In this document: positions 45,494 through 54,404 of the stretch, one piece after another
Position numbering within the stretch: position 1 is the first letter of the stretch
Layout: every line of letters starts with the position of its first letter
Source: Bacteroidota bacterium
GTDB lineage: Bacteria > Bacteroidota > Bacteroidia > Flavobacteriales > Schleiferiaceae
DNA: 64,000 bases
Direction: 5' to 3'
Assembly: GCA_024742495.1 (NCBI GenBank)
Contig: JANSYJ010000004.1
Span: forward strand, 1-64,000
Made by a program: the position numbers and the translations under genes
The notes under the pieces: generated by a model
Told to the model about the DNA's origin: nothing
The model's database searches: none
Seen by the model: only the letters and a program-made list of their open reading frames with translations

Positions 45494-47479
45494 ATGAAGA
45501 AAACAGCTATCCTATTTCTTAGCTTAAGTACTGCTGTTGCTGTAAATGCGCAGGGTCTTCCTCAGGTAGATCCGGTATTAGAGCCAACAGAAGTAGTAAA
45601 ACACATCAAACGTTCCGCGCAAACAGAATCCAGCGTGAACGTAGTATGGAGTGAAGATTTCGCAAATGGTATTCCAGCAGATTGGAGCCAAAACGGAACT
45701 CCAGCTACGGCACAATGGGAATACCGCGGTCCTAACACTACCCCTAGTAATGCTACTGGTGGTCGTGGTAACTTCTCAGGTATCAACAACAATCCTCCTA
45801 CCAATACTCCTATCCTTTCTACGACGGCGAGTAATGGTTTTATGATTTTTGATTCTGATTACCTTGACAATGGTGGTACCGGCAACTTCGGTTCTGGAAC
45901 TGCTGCTGCACCTCACGTTGGTCGTTTAACTACCGACACCATTGACCTTTCAATGCACCCATCTTTGGAATTAAAGTTCGAGATGTATGCGCGTCGTTTT
46001 TTCTCAGATTGGTTCGTAGCCTTCTCTACTGATGGTGGTGCTACCTTTACTGATACTATCGAGTTTTTCGATTCTGATGCTATCGCCGTAAATGGCGCTA
46101 CTGCAGATAATGAAGTGGCTCTTGCAAATGTATCTAGCATTATCGGTGGTCAATCACAGGTAGTGATGCAGTTCATCTTTGATGGTACTCCTGGAAACGC
46201 AAACGGTAACGGTTACTATTTCTGGATGCTTGACGATATTGAACTTCGTACGCCTCCAGCAAACCAAATGTTATTTACCGGATGGCAAGGTGCTCCTCCT
46301 CACGACATGATTTACAACAGCAATGGTGCTGAGTATCCTAAGTATGGTATCATGCATACCAATCAAATCGTACCAGTAGAATTTGATGCCAACTTCTACA
46401 ACTACGGAACGCAAACCCAAACCAATGCTACGCTTGACGTAGAAATTTGGGACGTAACTAGCGGAACTCCTAGCCTTTTATCTACTATATCTGCTCCTGG
46501 ATGTCCTACTTTAGCTTCAGGTGATACTTGTAACTTCAATGATTTAACTACTCCTACCTGGACTCCTCCAGCTCAAGAAGCTAGTTACCTAATTGTTTAC
46601 AAGGCAGTATCAGATAGCATTACTAGCGCAATGACTACTAGCACTGATACTTTCTCTTTCTTCGTAAATGACGATTTGTATTCTACCGATCGTAATCAAG
46701 TTGACAATTTCGTTGGAACCAACTCAGCAAACCCTGAGATTATTGCAATGGGTGTGATGTACGACATGAGCAACGAAGACCCGAATGGTTCTGGTGGTGT
46801 AGTTTATATTGATGGAATAAACATCAATTTAAGTGCACTAACTGATTCTACTGCAGATATCGAAGTTGCTTTTTACGACACTACAGGTTTTGCTTTCAAC
46901 GCCGGCTTCCCTGCAGGCGCAACTGCAGCCTACCGTAAGTCATTTACCTTAAACGGTTCTTTAATTGGAACCGTAGCTAACTTTAGTTTGCAAGATGCTA
47001 ATGGTAATCCATTAGTTATGCCTAATCAGCCTTGGTTAATGATTATCAACTTCTTCCCAAATGCAACCGACGGTGTAATCCGTATTGCTAATGATGCAAG
47101 TTTCGATCAGCCAGATATCTCTACTGTTATGCAGTTAGCTGATGGAAACTGGTTTGGTGGATTTACCTCAGACGCCCATGAAGGAACACACATCCGTTTA
47201 GATGTTGGTGCGCCAATTGGAATAGAGGAAACTGAATTTGGTGATTTCAGCATGTATCCTAACCCAACTGCGGGTGCTACTAAGCTTGAATTTGCTGATG
47301 GTGGTACTTACGCTATTAACGTTACTGACATGACTGGAAGTACCGTTATCTCTATCGAGGAGAGCGTAAACGCTAATGAGGCCATTGAACTTGATATGAG
47401 CAGCTACCCAATGGGTATCTACCTTGTAAATATCAAAGGTGAAAATGCTTCTAAAACTGTGAAACTTACTGTGAAGTAA
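45494..47479 (+). CDS. Secreted T9SS type A protein, first of a tandem pair
   Basis: The 661-residue protein has a signal peptide (MKKTAILFLSLSTAVAVNAQ). Residues about 50-255 (WSEDFANGIPADWSQNG to YYFWMLDDIEL) form a jelly-roll like MAM/concanavalin-type binding domains, with GFMIFDSDYLDNGG and LELKFEMYARRF strands. A second beta-rich part lies around 270-580. The T9SS type A domain at the end reads DFSMYPNPTAGATKLEFADGG, then GIYLVNIKGENASKTVKLTVK. No catalytic motif is visible. Codon use is even more T-ending (GGT, GCT, ACT) than in neighbours, often a sign of high expression. A paralogue follows at 47631. Confidence 0.85.
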   Translation: MKKTAILFLSLSTAVAVNAQGLPQVDPVLEPTEVVKHIKRSAQTESSVNVVWSEDFANGIPADWSQNGTPATAQWEYRGPNTTPSNATGGRGNFSGINNNPPTNTPILSTTASNGFMIFDSDYLDNGGTGNFGSGTAAAPHVGRLTTDTIDLSMHPSLELKFEMYARRFFSDWFVAFSTDGGATFTDTIEFFDSDAIAVNGATADNEVALANVSSIIGGQSQVVMQFIFDGTPGNANGNGYYFWMLDDIELRTPPANQMLFTGWQGAPPHDMIYNSNGAEYPKYGIMHTNQIVPVEFDANFYNYGTQTQTNATLDVEIWDVTSGTPSLLSTISAPGCPTLASGDTCNFNDLTTPTWTPPAQEASYLIVYKAVSDSITSAMTTSTDTFSFFVNDDLYSTDRNQVDNFVGTNSANPEIIAMGVMYDMSNEDPNGSGGVVYIDGININLSALTDSTADIEVAFYDTTGFAFNAGFPAGATAAYRKSFTLNGSLIGTVANFSLQDANGNPLVMPNQPWLMIINFFPNATDGVIRIANDASFDQPDISTVMQLADGNWFGGFTSDAHEGTHIRLDVGAPIGIEETEFGDFSMYPNPTAGATKLEFADGGTYAINVTDMTGSTVISIEESVNANEAIELDMSSYPMGIYLVNIKGENASKTVKLTVK

Positions 47480-47500
47480 GAATCATCGAAAACATAAGAG

Positions 47501-47538
47501 TCCGCTTCTTGCTCCATGCAGGAAGCGGATTTTTTTTG
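47501..47538 (+). terminator. Intrinsic terminator after the first tandem T9SS gene
   Basis: An 8-bp stem (TCCGCTTC / GAAGCGGA) with a 13-base loop is followed by eight T. Confidence 0.85.
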
Positions 47539-47630
47539 CTCGAAAAACTGGTACTATAAATAGGCAATTTTAGACAAGCGCGGGTCGCTGCTTCCCGCTA
47601 TCATTGTGAGCTAATCCCTATTTACTATTT

Positions 47631-49664
47631 ATGAAAAAAGCAGCTATCCTTTTAGGAATCATTTTCGTGGGTTCCTCTGGCCTTTCGGCCCAAAGCAAAA
47701 AACACTTAGCCCCGAGTGCTATTAAACCCGAGGTTTACAATCCAGAAATTAAAAAATCGGTCCATCGCCATCAACAGCGAAACGCCAATATAGAGAGTGC
47801 TAGCACCACCTTTTGGAGCGAAGATTTCGCCAATGGCATTCCTGCCGGATGGACACAAAATGGCAACATCGCTACCTCAACCTGGGAGTACCGTGGTCCG
47901 AGCACCACGCCCAATAGAAATACTGGTTCCAGAGGTGCATTTGCCGCAGGTACAGGCACCATTCAAAGCGCTACAGCTAATAATGGCTTCGTTATTTTCG
48001 ACTCTGATTACCTCGACAATGGTGGTGTAGCCGCTAATGCCGGTTCTGGTCCCTCGCCTACTCCGCATATCGGCAGGCTTATGACCGACACCATTGACCT
48101 TAGTACGCAAGCCGCGGTGGAATTAACCTTCACTTCCTATGCCCGTCAGTTTTTCACCAATTATTACGTTGCCTTTAGTAAAGATGGCGGTGCTACTTGG
48201 AATGATACCATTGAACTTTTTGATGAGGTAGAAGTGAACGCTGGTACCGATGAAGACTTGGAGCTGAGCTTTAATGTTTCAGGATTTATTGGCGGCGAAA
48301 GCGAGGCCATGATGCAATTTGTATTTGCAGGCAACAAACCCGGTAACATCAACGGTACAGGATATTATTTCTGGCAGTTGGATGATATCGAGTTGCGCTC
48401 TCTTCCCGAAAATGAGTTGAGATTTACCGATCTAAATGGAGCTCCGGCTCAAGATGTAATCTTTAATGGCGATCCCGCCCATGGCAAGTACGGTACTCTA
48501 AATGACGATCAGAATGTAAGTCTATCCTTTGATTGTAACGTTTATAATTATGGCTCTGCAACCCAAAACAATGTTACACTGGAAGTAGAAATATTTGATG
48601 GTAATGGTGGCCTGCTTACCACTTTAAGCTCTTCGGCCGGCGGTCCCTTACAAATGCTAGACTCCTTGGATTACACCGTGCTTAATACACCCAACTGGAC
48701 GGCCCCCGGACCCGATACCTACCAAGTAGTTTATAAGGTAACATCGGATAGCCTTCCCTCTAGCACTACCCCTACTACCGATACCGTTCAGTTTAGAGTA
48801 AGTGAAAATACCTATGCTCTAGATTGGGGCCTTATTGACAATTACTTTGATACCGAAAGTGCTACAGGAGACATGATTGCCGCCGGTACGCGCTACTCCT
48901 TAGAAAATGAAGATTCCGATAGCTCAGGTTCCGGTTTGGTATTTATTGATGGCGTTGACATCTTCCTTTCACTTAGAACTGACTCCACTGCCGATCTTGA
49001 AATTAGCTTGTATGACACCGCTGGATTTGAGTTTAATGCTGGCTTCCCGGGAGGAGCAAATCCTATCGAAAGCAGGGTATTTAACCTTAATGCCGGATTA
49101 CTAGGTCGATTAAGTCGCTTCTCTTTTACCGATACCGATAGCATTTATGATAATGGTACCTGGACCGAAGTAGAAGTTCCAACCGCTATTCCTACCGGCA
49201 CCTACTTTGTAGTGGTGAGTTTCTTCCCTAATGCCGCCGATGGAATAGTTCGAATTGCCAATAATGCCAGTTTTAATCAACCTGGTGAAGCATCTATATT
49301 CCAAACCGGAAATGGCGATTGGTTTGGCGGTTTCTTAAACTCCACCACCTTTGAAGCCCCTATTATTCGACTAGTAGTTGGAGATGCTCCACAATTTGAT
49401 GTGAGCCTCCAAGAAACCGATCAAAACAGGTTTAGCGTTTACCCGAACCCTACCAACGGTGAAGGCAGCATCCTTTTTGAATTAGGCGGTGCTTATCAGC
49501 TAAGAGTAGTAGATGTCACTGGTCAAGTTCACATGAACGAAAGCCTTAAGGTGAATCAGAATGAAAGACATGATTTCAACCTTGATCATTTAAAGTCTGG
49601 TGTGTACTTAATGCACATTGAGGGTGAAGGATTAAACAAAACGATCAAACTCAGAATTCAATAA
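47631..49664 (+). CDS. Secreted T9SS type A protein, second of a tandem pair
   Basis: The 677-residue protein shares its whole architecture with the gene before it: signal peptide (MKKAAILLGIIFVGSSGLSAQ), the same WSEDFANGIPAGWTQNG start of the jelly-roll domain, NNGFVIFDSDYLDNGG, YYFWQLDDIELR, an FFPNAADGIVRIANNASFNQP segment, and a type A sorting domain (RFSVYPNPTNGEGSILFELGG, then GVYLMHIEGEGLNKTIKLRIQ). The pair evidently arose by tandem duplication. Each gene has its own terminator, so they can be expressed separately. It is presumably displayed on or released from the cell surface; ligand unknown. Confidence 0.85.
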   Translation: MKKAAILLGIIFVGSSGLSAQSKKHLAPSAIKPEVYNPEIKKSVHRHQQRNANIESASTTFWSEDFANGIPAGWTQNGNIATSTWEYRGPSTTPNRNTGSRGAFAAGTGTIQSATANNGFVIFDSDYLDNGGVAANAGSGPSPTPHIGRLMTDTIDLSTQAAVELTFTSYARQFFTNYYVAFSKDGGATWNDTIELFDEVEVNAGTDEDLELSFNVSGFIGGESEAMMQFVFAGNKPGNINGTGYYFWQLDDIELRSLPENELRFTDLNGAPAQDVIFNGDPAHGKYGTLNDDQNVSLSFDCNVYNYGSATQNNVTLEVEIFDGNGGLLTTLSSSAGGPLQMLDSLDYTVLNTPNWTAPGPDTYQVVYKVTSDSLPSSTTPTTDTVQFRVSENTYALDWGLIDNYFDTESATGDMIAAGTRYSLENEDSDSSGSGLVFIDGVDIFLSLRTDSTADLEISLYDTAGFEFNAGFPGGANPIESRVFNLNAGLLGRLSRFSFTDTDSIYDNGTWTEVEVPTAIPTGTYFVVVSFFPNAADGIVRIANNASFNQPGEASIFQTGNGDWFGGFLNSTTFEAPIIRLVVGDAPQFDVSLQETDQNRFSVYPNPTNGEGSILFELGGAYQLRVVDVTGQVHMNESLKVNQNERHDFNLDHLKSGVYLMHIEGEGLNKTIKLRIQ

Positions 49665-49684
49665 AATTCTGATCGCTTTAGTTT

Positions 49685-49719
49685 AAAGGCCATCTCCGCA
49701 AGGGGCTGGCCTTTTTTTT
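49685..49719. terminator. Terminator between the second T9SS gene and mlaF (convergent)
   Basis: AAAGGCCA / TGGCCTTT stem followed by T8. It sits exactly between the convergent gene ends. Confidence 0.8.
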
Positions 49720-50473
49720 AGGCCTTATTTCTGCGGATCCTCTTAAATAACTCCGAGCTGTAAACGAAATCTACAATCTCCGGACTTTCAGTATCGAGGA
49801 TATCTTCTCCGGTGCCCTGCCAGGCCTTTTTGCCTTCTTTAATGAATATGATATGGTCACCAATTTCAATAACCGAATTCATGTCATGGGTATTGATCAC
49901 CGTAGTCATGCCAAATTCTTCTGTAATTTCTTGAAGCAGCTTATCAATAACAATGGCCGTTTTGGGATCTAATCCCGAGTTCGGTTCATCGCAAAAAAGA
50001 TACTTTGGATTCATGCTGATGGCCCTGGCGATAGCAACCCTCTTTTGCATTCCTCCCGATAATTCGGATGGAAACTTTGAGCCCACATTAGGTAGGTTTA
50101 CGCGTTCCAAACAGAATTGAGCACGGTCGCGCTTTTCTGAAACGCTCATGCCACTAAACATACTTAAGGCAAAGGTTACATTCTCCTCAATGGTTAAAGA
50201 ATCGAATAAAGCGTTTCCCTGAAAAACCATTCCCATTTCCGTTCTCAAGCTCTTGCGCTCCTTAGTATTTAGAGACCCTAAAGCCTGACCATTGTATTCA
50301 ATTTCTCCCTGGTCGATTTCGTGCAAGCCCACTAAAGATTTCAGGAAAACTGTTTTTCCCGAACCACTCTGACCGATGATCAAATTAGTTTTGCCGTGAT
50401 AGAAAGTAGCATCGATGCCTTTTAGAACCTGATGCTCGCCAAAAGACTTATGAATTTGTTTAACCGCTATCAT
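49718..50473 (-). CDS. mlaF: MlaF-type ABC transporter ATP-binding protein
   Basis: The 251-residue ATPase has Walker A GQSGSGKT in the first 45 residues, the signature LSGGMQKRVAIARAI and Walker B YLFCDEPNSGLDP, followed by the switch His in NTHDMNSV. The IDKLLQEI/TTVINTHDM layout and the partner permease place it in the MlaF family, which powers phospholipid transport between inner and outer membranes via MCE proteins. Its ATG overlaps the stop of the permease gene by one base (TAATG), so translation is coupled. No MCE-domain (MlaD) gene is adjacent. Confidence 0.9.
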   Translation of the reverse strand: MIAVKQIHKSFGEHQVLKGIDATFYHGKTNLIIGQSGSGKTVFLKSLVGLHEIDQGEIEYNGQALGSLNTKERKSLRTEMGMVFQGNALFDSLTIEENVTFALSMFSGMSVSEKRDRAQFCLERVNLPNVGSKFPSELSGGMQKRVAIARAISMNPKYLFCDEPNSGLDPKTAIVIDKLLQEITEEFGMTTVINTHDMNSVIEIGDHIIFIKEGKKAWQGTGEDILDTESPEIVDFVYSSELFKRIRRNKA

Positions 50474-51219
50474 TACACTAGTAGTAATTGGGTTAATATA
50501 TAATTGCTAACGATAATCGCTACTGAGCTGCTCACCACTGCTTTTGTGGCATTAACGCCAACCTCTATGGCTCCACCTTTAACATAAAAGCCAAAGTAGC
50601 CGGAGATGCTAACAATTAAAAAGGCAAAAACAAAGGTTTTCATAATCGCATAACTAACGTGATAGGCATTAAAATCTACCGTAAGGCCATAGGCAAAATC
50701 TTCAACCGACATTACCCCGCCCAAGGAAGCCAGATAACCGCCAATCATACCTAAAAACATACTTAACATGATTAGGATTGGATTAAAGAAAACCAAGGCT
50801 AAAATTTTAGGCGCAATTAAATAAGATGCCGGATTCACCCCCATTACCTCCAGCGCGTCAATTTGCTCTGAAACTCGCATGCTACCTAGGGTTGAGGCAA
50901 TATTAGAACCAACTTTTCCCGCTAGTATCAAACTTATGATGGTTGGCGAAAATTCAAGGATTATGCTTTCCCGCGTCGCAATAGCGATATAATAATCAGG
51001 AACTAAAGGGTCGTCTAAATTAAAAGCAGTTTGAATAGTGACCACTGCTCCTACGAAGATTGAAATTACCGACACAATCCCTAATGAATTGAGACCCAAC
51101 AATTCAAGGTCACTCATGAAGGCGCGATAATACATTCGAAAATTCTCTGGTTTCCGGAATGTGCGACCGAGCAATTGCATATATCGGCCTAAGGAAAGGA
51201 TCCACTTTTGAAAAAGCAT
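50473..51219 (-). CDS. mlaE: MlaE-type ABC transporter permease
   Basis: The 248-residue permease has five to six membrane segments and the MlaE signatures: IGFVSV-type helix (LGIVSVISIFVGAVVTIQTAFNL), LEFSPTIISLILAGKVGSNIASTLGSMRVSEQIDALEVMGVNP, and ATKAVVSSSVAIIVSNYILTQLL. It forms the membrane part of the Mla lipid transporter with the ATPase encoded immediately downstream. I chose ATG 51219 (MLFQKWILSLGRYMQLL) over a TTG ten codons upstream that sits in the short divergent promoter region shared with the 51255 gene. Confidence 0.9.
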   Translation of the reverse strand: MLFQKWILSLGRYMQLLGRTFRKPENFRMYYRAFMSDLELLGLNSLGIVSVISIFVGAVVTIQTAFNLDDPLVPDYYIAIATRESIILEFSPTIISLILAGKVGSNIASTLGSMRVSEQIDALEVMGVNPASYLIAPKILALVFFNPILIMLSMFLGMIGGYLASLGGVMSVEDFAYGLTVDFNAYHVSYAIMKTFVFAFLIVSISGYFGFYVKGGAIEVGVNATKAVVSSSVAIIVSNYILTQLLLV

Positions 51220-51254
51220 ATCGCGAAAATAAAAGTAATTTCGCAGCAAGCTAT

Positions 51255-51377
51255 ATGATGAAAAAAGCCAATTTGATAAAAGTGCTCCCTTTGTGCTTTT
51301 TCCTCGCCTTTTTACTCCTAAGCTCCTGTAAAGTTTTGGAGCCTTGTAATTGTCCGGGCAAATCGCAAATGAGATGA
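51255..51377 (+). CDS. Tiny lipoprotein (40 aa) preceding the SprT-like gene
   Basis: The frame encodes MMKKANLIKVLPLCFFLAFL, then a lipobox LLSSC and a short mature peptide with two further Cys (KVLEPCNCPG). Its stop overlaps the next start as ATGA, which supports a real, translated gene. A possible -7 box TAATTTCG (one mismatch) lies upstream. The mature part after the lipid-modified Cys is only about 17 residues. The family is not recognised; a translation-coupling leader peptide is an alternative. Confidence 0.55.
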   Translation: MMKKANLIKVLPLCFFLAFLLLSSCKVLEPCNCPGKSQMR

Positions 51378-52003
51378 GTGACTCCTATGCGGCATTAGGA
51401 AAATATCTGCCAGAAGGGAGCTTGGAATTAGTACGCCCACTCCTAAAACGCTATGCGATTCAGCTAAAAATAAGTCGACCGCGCAAGACTAAATTTGGTG
51501 ACTATCGCTTTCCAAGTGGAAATGCGCCGCATCGAATAAGCGTTAATGGCGATTTAAATCCCCATGCCTTCTTAATCACTTTACTGCATGAGTATGCTCA
51601 TTTGGTAGCCTTTGATAAGTTTGGGAAAGGCATCAAGGCCCATGGCAAAGAATGGCAGTTTTGCTTTCGAGAAATTGGCGAGCCCTTTCTAAACGGGCAA
51701 ATTTTCCCTAGTCAAATTGAAAGCGCCTTTAAAGCAAGCCTCCTGAGGGGCCATGCCAGCTCGGCCACCGATCACCAACTATTGCGCGTTTTAAAACAAT
51801 ACGATTCACCAGAATCAACGCAGGCTCGTACCTTTGTTGAGGATATTAAGGTGGGCGAATGCTTCGAGCTAAACGGTAAAATATTTAAAAGAGGTCCTAA
51901 AAGTCGAAAGCGCTATAAATGCGAGGAAATTGCGAGCAAACGACTGTTTATGGTGCATCCCTTAGCGGAAGTTAAAACTTGGAAACAAACAGATGAACAC
52001 TAA
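51374..52003 (+). CDS. SprT-like zinc metalloprotease-domain protein
   Basis: The 209-residue protein contains LLHEYAHLVAF (HExxH zinc site at 72-76) and a third His ligand candidate in KAHGKEWQF (His92), the arrangement of the SprT-like/SPRTN family. The C-terminal part (GECFELNGKIFKRGPKSRKRYKCEE) is the place of the usual zinc ribbon but keeps too few Cys. Eukaryotic SPRTN cleaves DNA-protein crosslinks; bacterial SprT function is poorly defined. I chose ATG 51374 because it overlaps the lipoprotein stop. The gene overlaps purK by 11 bp at its 3' end. Confidence 0.85.
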   Translation: MSDSYAALGKYLPEGSLELVRPLLKRYAIQLKISRPRKTKFGDYRFPSGNAPHRISVNGDLNPHAFLITLLHEYAHLVAFDKFGKGIKAHGKEWQFCFREIGEPFLNGQIFPSQIESAFKASLLRGHASSATDHQLLRVLKQYDSPESTQARTFVEDIKVGECFELNGKIFKRGPKSRKRYKCEEIASKRLFMVHPLAEVKTWKQTDEH

Positions 52004-53156
52004 GAATTATTTCTCTTCGGATTTTAAACTTGGCATTGTTGGCGGTGGCCAATTAGGAAAAATGCTTTTACAGGAAACACGTCGATTGGATATTGCCACG
52101 GCCGTGCTAGATCCCAGCGAAACCGCTCCGAGCAGAATTGCTAGTAATAGCTTTTCTCAAGGGTCTTTAACCGATTTTGATACCGTATATAATTTCGGTA
52201 AGGCTTGCGATTTAATTACCATTGAAATTGAAAATGTTAGCGTAGAGGCCCTCAAGAAGCTGGAATCTGAAGGGAAAAAGGTATTTCCGCAGCCTGCCTT
52301 AATTGAGCTTATCCAGAATAAAATAAGTCAGAAGAATTTCTACCAAGAACATGCTATACCCACCGCCGATTTTCAGGCCTTTGAAAACTTAAACCAATTA
52401 AAAACCGCCTTAAATGAAGGCCAATGGACCTTACCCTTTGTGTGGAAGCAAAGTAAAGGGGGCTTCGACGGACGCGGAGTGGCAATGATTCGCAAGGCGG
52501 AGGATCTTAATGATCTGCCCGATGTACCTTGTCTGGCCGAAATGCTCATCCCCTTTGAAAAGGAACTGGCAGTAGTTGTAGCGCGTTCGGAGTCTGGAGA
52601 ATGCAAATCCTTTCCAACGGTGGAAATGGACTTTCATCCCGAAGCCAACCTAGTTGAATATGTGTTTAGCCCTGGTAAGGTTGAAGCCGCTATTAGTGCC
52701 AAGGCACAGGAGCTTGCGCTGATGGTTGCCCAAAAACTAAACATCGTTGGGATACTGGCGGTGGAGATGTTTTTAAGTAAGGACGGTCGCCTTCTAATTA
52801 ATGAGGTAGCCCCGCGGGTACATAATAGCGGTCATCTTAGCATCGAAGGAAATATTAGCTCTCAATTTGAACAACACCTCCGGGCCATTCTAAATTTGCC
52901 TTTGGGAAATACGGAAACTATTCAGCCGGCGGTAATGGTAAACTTAGTGGGTGAAGAAGGTCATACCGGTCCCGTGGTTTATGAAGGTATTGAAGATATT
53001 TTAGCCTTGAGTGGCGTTTATGTTCACCTATATGGAAAGGCAGAAACACGCCCCTTTCGTAAAATGGGGCATGTTACCATAATTGATCCCGACCTCGAAA
53101 AGGCCCGTGCAAAGGCCCGGATCGTTAAAGAAAAAATTAAAGTCATTAGTGTATGA
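51993..53156 (+). CDS. purK: 5-(Carboxyamino)imidazole ribonucleotide synthase
   Basis: The 387-residue ATP-grasp enzyme starts with KLGIVGGGQLGKMLLQETRRL, has KQSKGGFDGRGV (ATP-binding loop), EMLIPFEKELAVVVARS, and EVAPRVHNSGHLSIEGNISSQFEQHLRAI with the metal ligands. It carboxylates AIR to N5-CAIR in purine synthesis. It overlaps the SprT-like gene upstream by 11 bp and purE downstream by 4 bp, so purK-purE are translationally coupled. Confidence 0.97.
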   Translation: MNTKNYFSSDFKLGIVGGGQLGKMLLQETRRLDIATAVLDPSETAPSRIASNSFSQGSLTDFDTVYNFGKACDLITIEIENVSVEALKKLESEGKKVFPQPALIELIQNKISQKNFYQEHAIPTADFQAFENLNQLKTALNEGQWTLPFVWKQSKGGFDGRGVAMIRKAEDLNDLPDVPCLAEMLIPFEKELAVVVARSESGECKSFPTVEMDFHPEANLVEYVFSPGKVEAAISAKAQELALMVAQKLNIVGILAVEMFLSKDGRLLINEVAPRVHNSGHLSIEGNISSQFEQHLRAILNLPLGNTETIQPAVMVNLVGEEGHTGPVVYEGIEDILALSGVYVHLYGKAETRPFRKMGHVTIIDPDLEKARAKARIVKEKIKVISV

Positions 53157-53644
53157 GTCCAGTAGTAAGCATAATAATGGGTAGTCAAAGTGATTTACCC
53201 ATAATGCAGGAAGCCATTGATATCTTAAAGGAATTAAATGTTGAAGCAGAAGTAAATATTGTTTCTGCTCACCGCACTCCCGAGCTTATGTTCGACTTTG
53301 CCAAGTCGGCTCATGGCCGAGGAATAAAGGTAATTATCGCCGGTGCCGGTGGTGCTGCTCATTTACCTGGCATGGTTGCCTCTATGAGTCCCTTGCCGGT
53401 AATTGGTGTTCCGGTTAAAAGCCGAAACTCCATTGATGGTTGGGATTCTGTTCTTTCAATACTTCAAATGCCTGGCGGCGTGCCGGTTGCTACCGTTGCT
53501 TTGGATGGTGCTAAAAACGCTGGCATTTTGGCCGCTCAAATAATTGGCAGCGCCAATCCAGAAGTGCTACAAAATGTAGTAGACTACAAAGAAGGATTAA
53601 AAGAAAAAGTAATGGCTTCTCGCCAGAAAGTTAAGAAAGCCTAG
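53153..53644 (+). CDS. purE: 5-(Carboxyamino)imidazole ribonucleotide mutase
   Basis: The 163-residue class I PurE has GSQSDLPIMQEAIDIL, VSAHRTPELMFDFAKSA with the catalytic His, and GAGGAAHLPGMVASMSPLPVIGVPV. It converts N5-CAIR to CAIR, the step after PurK, which matches the coupled gene order. Its 3' end overlaps the convergent LytTR gene by 4 bp. Confidence 0.97.
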   Translation: MSPVVSIIMGSQSDLPIMQEAIDILKELNVEAEVNIVSAHRTPELMFDFAKSAHGRGIKVIIAGAGGAAHLPGMVASMSPLPVIGVPVKSRNSIDGWDSVLSILQMPGGVPVATVALDGAKNAGILAAQIIGSANPEVLQNVVDYKEGLKEKVMASRQKVKKA

Positions 53645-54402
53645 AGGTTTTTAAGCAGGCTCATCAACTGTTCCTTCTTGCGATTGGCAACGGGAATGCG
53701 GCTGCCATCTTCTAAAATAAGGTAGCCACCATCGGTTTGTACATACTTCTTTAGGAAGTTAACATTTACAAGGTGCGACTTGTGAAACCTAAGGAAGGAG
53801 TATCCTTCGAGCATCATGTCGAATTCTTTTAAGGTTTTGGAGGCGAGGAGATTTTTCTGCCCATTTAAAAAGAAGGTCGTGTAATTCGAGCTACTCTCTA
53901 GTCGTACAATATCGCTAAGGCGAATTACGTGCATGCCATCAGAAGTTGGAATAACAATCTTTTTTGGTGAATCCGAAGCTTGACGGATGTTCTCCACTAG
54001 AACATTAAAGTTGGTGGCTTTTTTAGGTAATCCCTTTTCGCTTTCCACCTTGCGCACCGCCTTAACCAATTCTTCAGGATCTACGGGCTTTAATAAATAA
54101 TCGAGGGCACTAAACTTTATGGCTTGGATCGCAAACTCGTCGTGAGCGGTAATAAAAACCACTGCCGGCGTGGAGGCAGTTTCATCTTCGGTTAAAGCCT
54201 TTAAAAGGTCAAAGCCGCTTTCTCCTGCTAAATCTATATCTAAAAAAAGAAGATCTACCTCCTGAGATTTGATCAGGTCTAAACCTTCTTGTACGCTTCC
54301 CCCTTCACCAACTATTTCTAATTCGGGGCAAAATAAGTCGAGTTTGCCCGCTAAGGTTTCCCGTGAATTCTGTTCGTCGTCAATCAGTATTGCTTGTAGC
54401 AT
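53641..54402 (-). CDS. LytTR family response regulator
   Basis: The 253-residue regulator has an N-terminal receiver (ILIDDEQNSRETL, phospho-acceptor Asp55 in LLFLDIDLAGESG, FITAHDEFAIQAIKFSALDYLLKP with Thr and Lys switch residues). The C-terminal LytTR DNA-binding domain begins near IVIPTSDGMHVI and includes IVRLESSSNYTTFFL, FLRFHKSHLVNVNFLKKY and RIPVANRKKEQLM. It is encoded 2 bp downstream of the propeller kinase gene, which should phosphorylate it. Target genes are unknown. Confidence 0.95.
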   Translation of the reverse strand: MLQAILIDDEQNSRETLAGKLDLFCPELEIVGEGGSVQEGLDLIKSQEVDLLFLDIDLAGESGFDLLKALTEDETASTPAVVFITAHDEFAIQAIKFSALDYLLKPVDPEELVKAVRKVESEKGLPKKATNFNVLVENIRQASDSPKKIVIPTSDGMHVIRLSDIVRLESSSNYTTFFLNGQKNLLASKTLKEFDMMLEGYSFLRFHKSHLVNVNFLKKYVQTDGGYLILEDGSRIPVANRKKEQLMSLLKNL

Positions 54403-54404
54403 AA

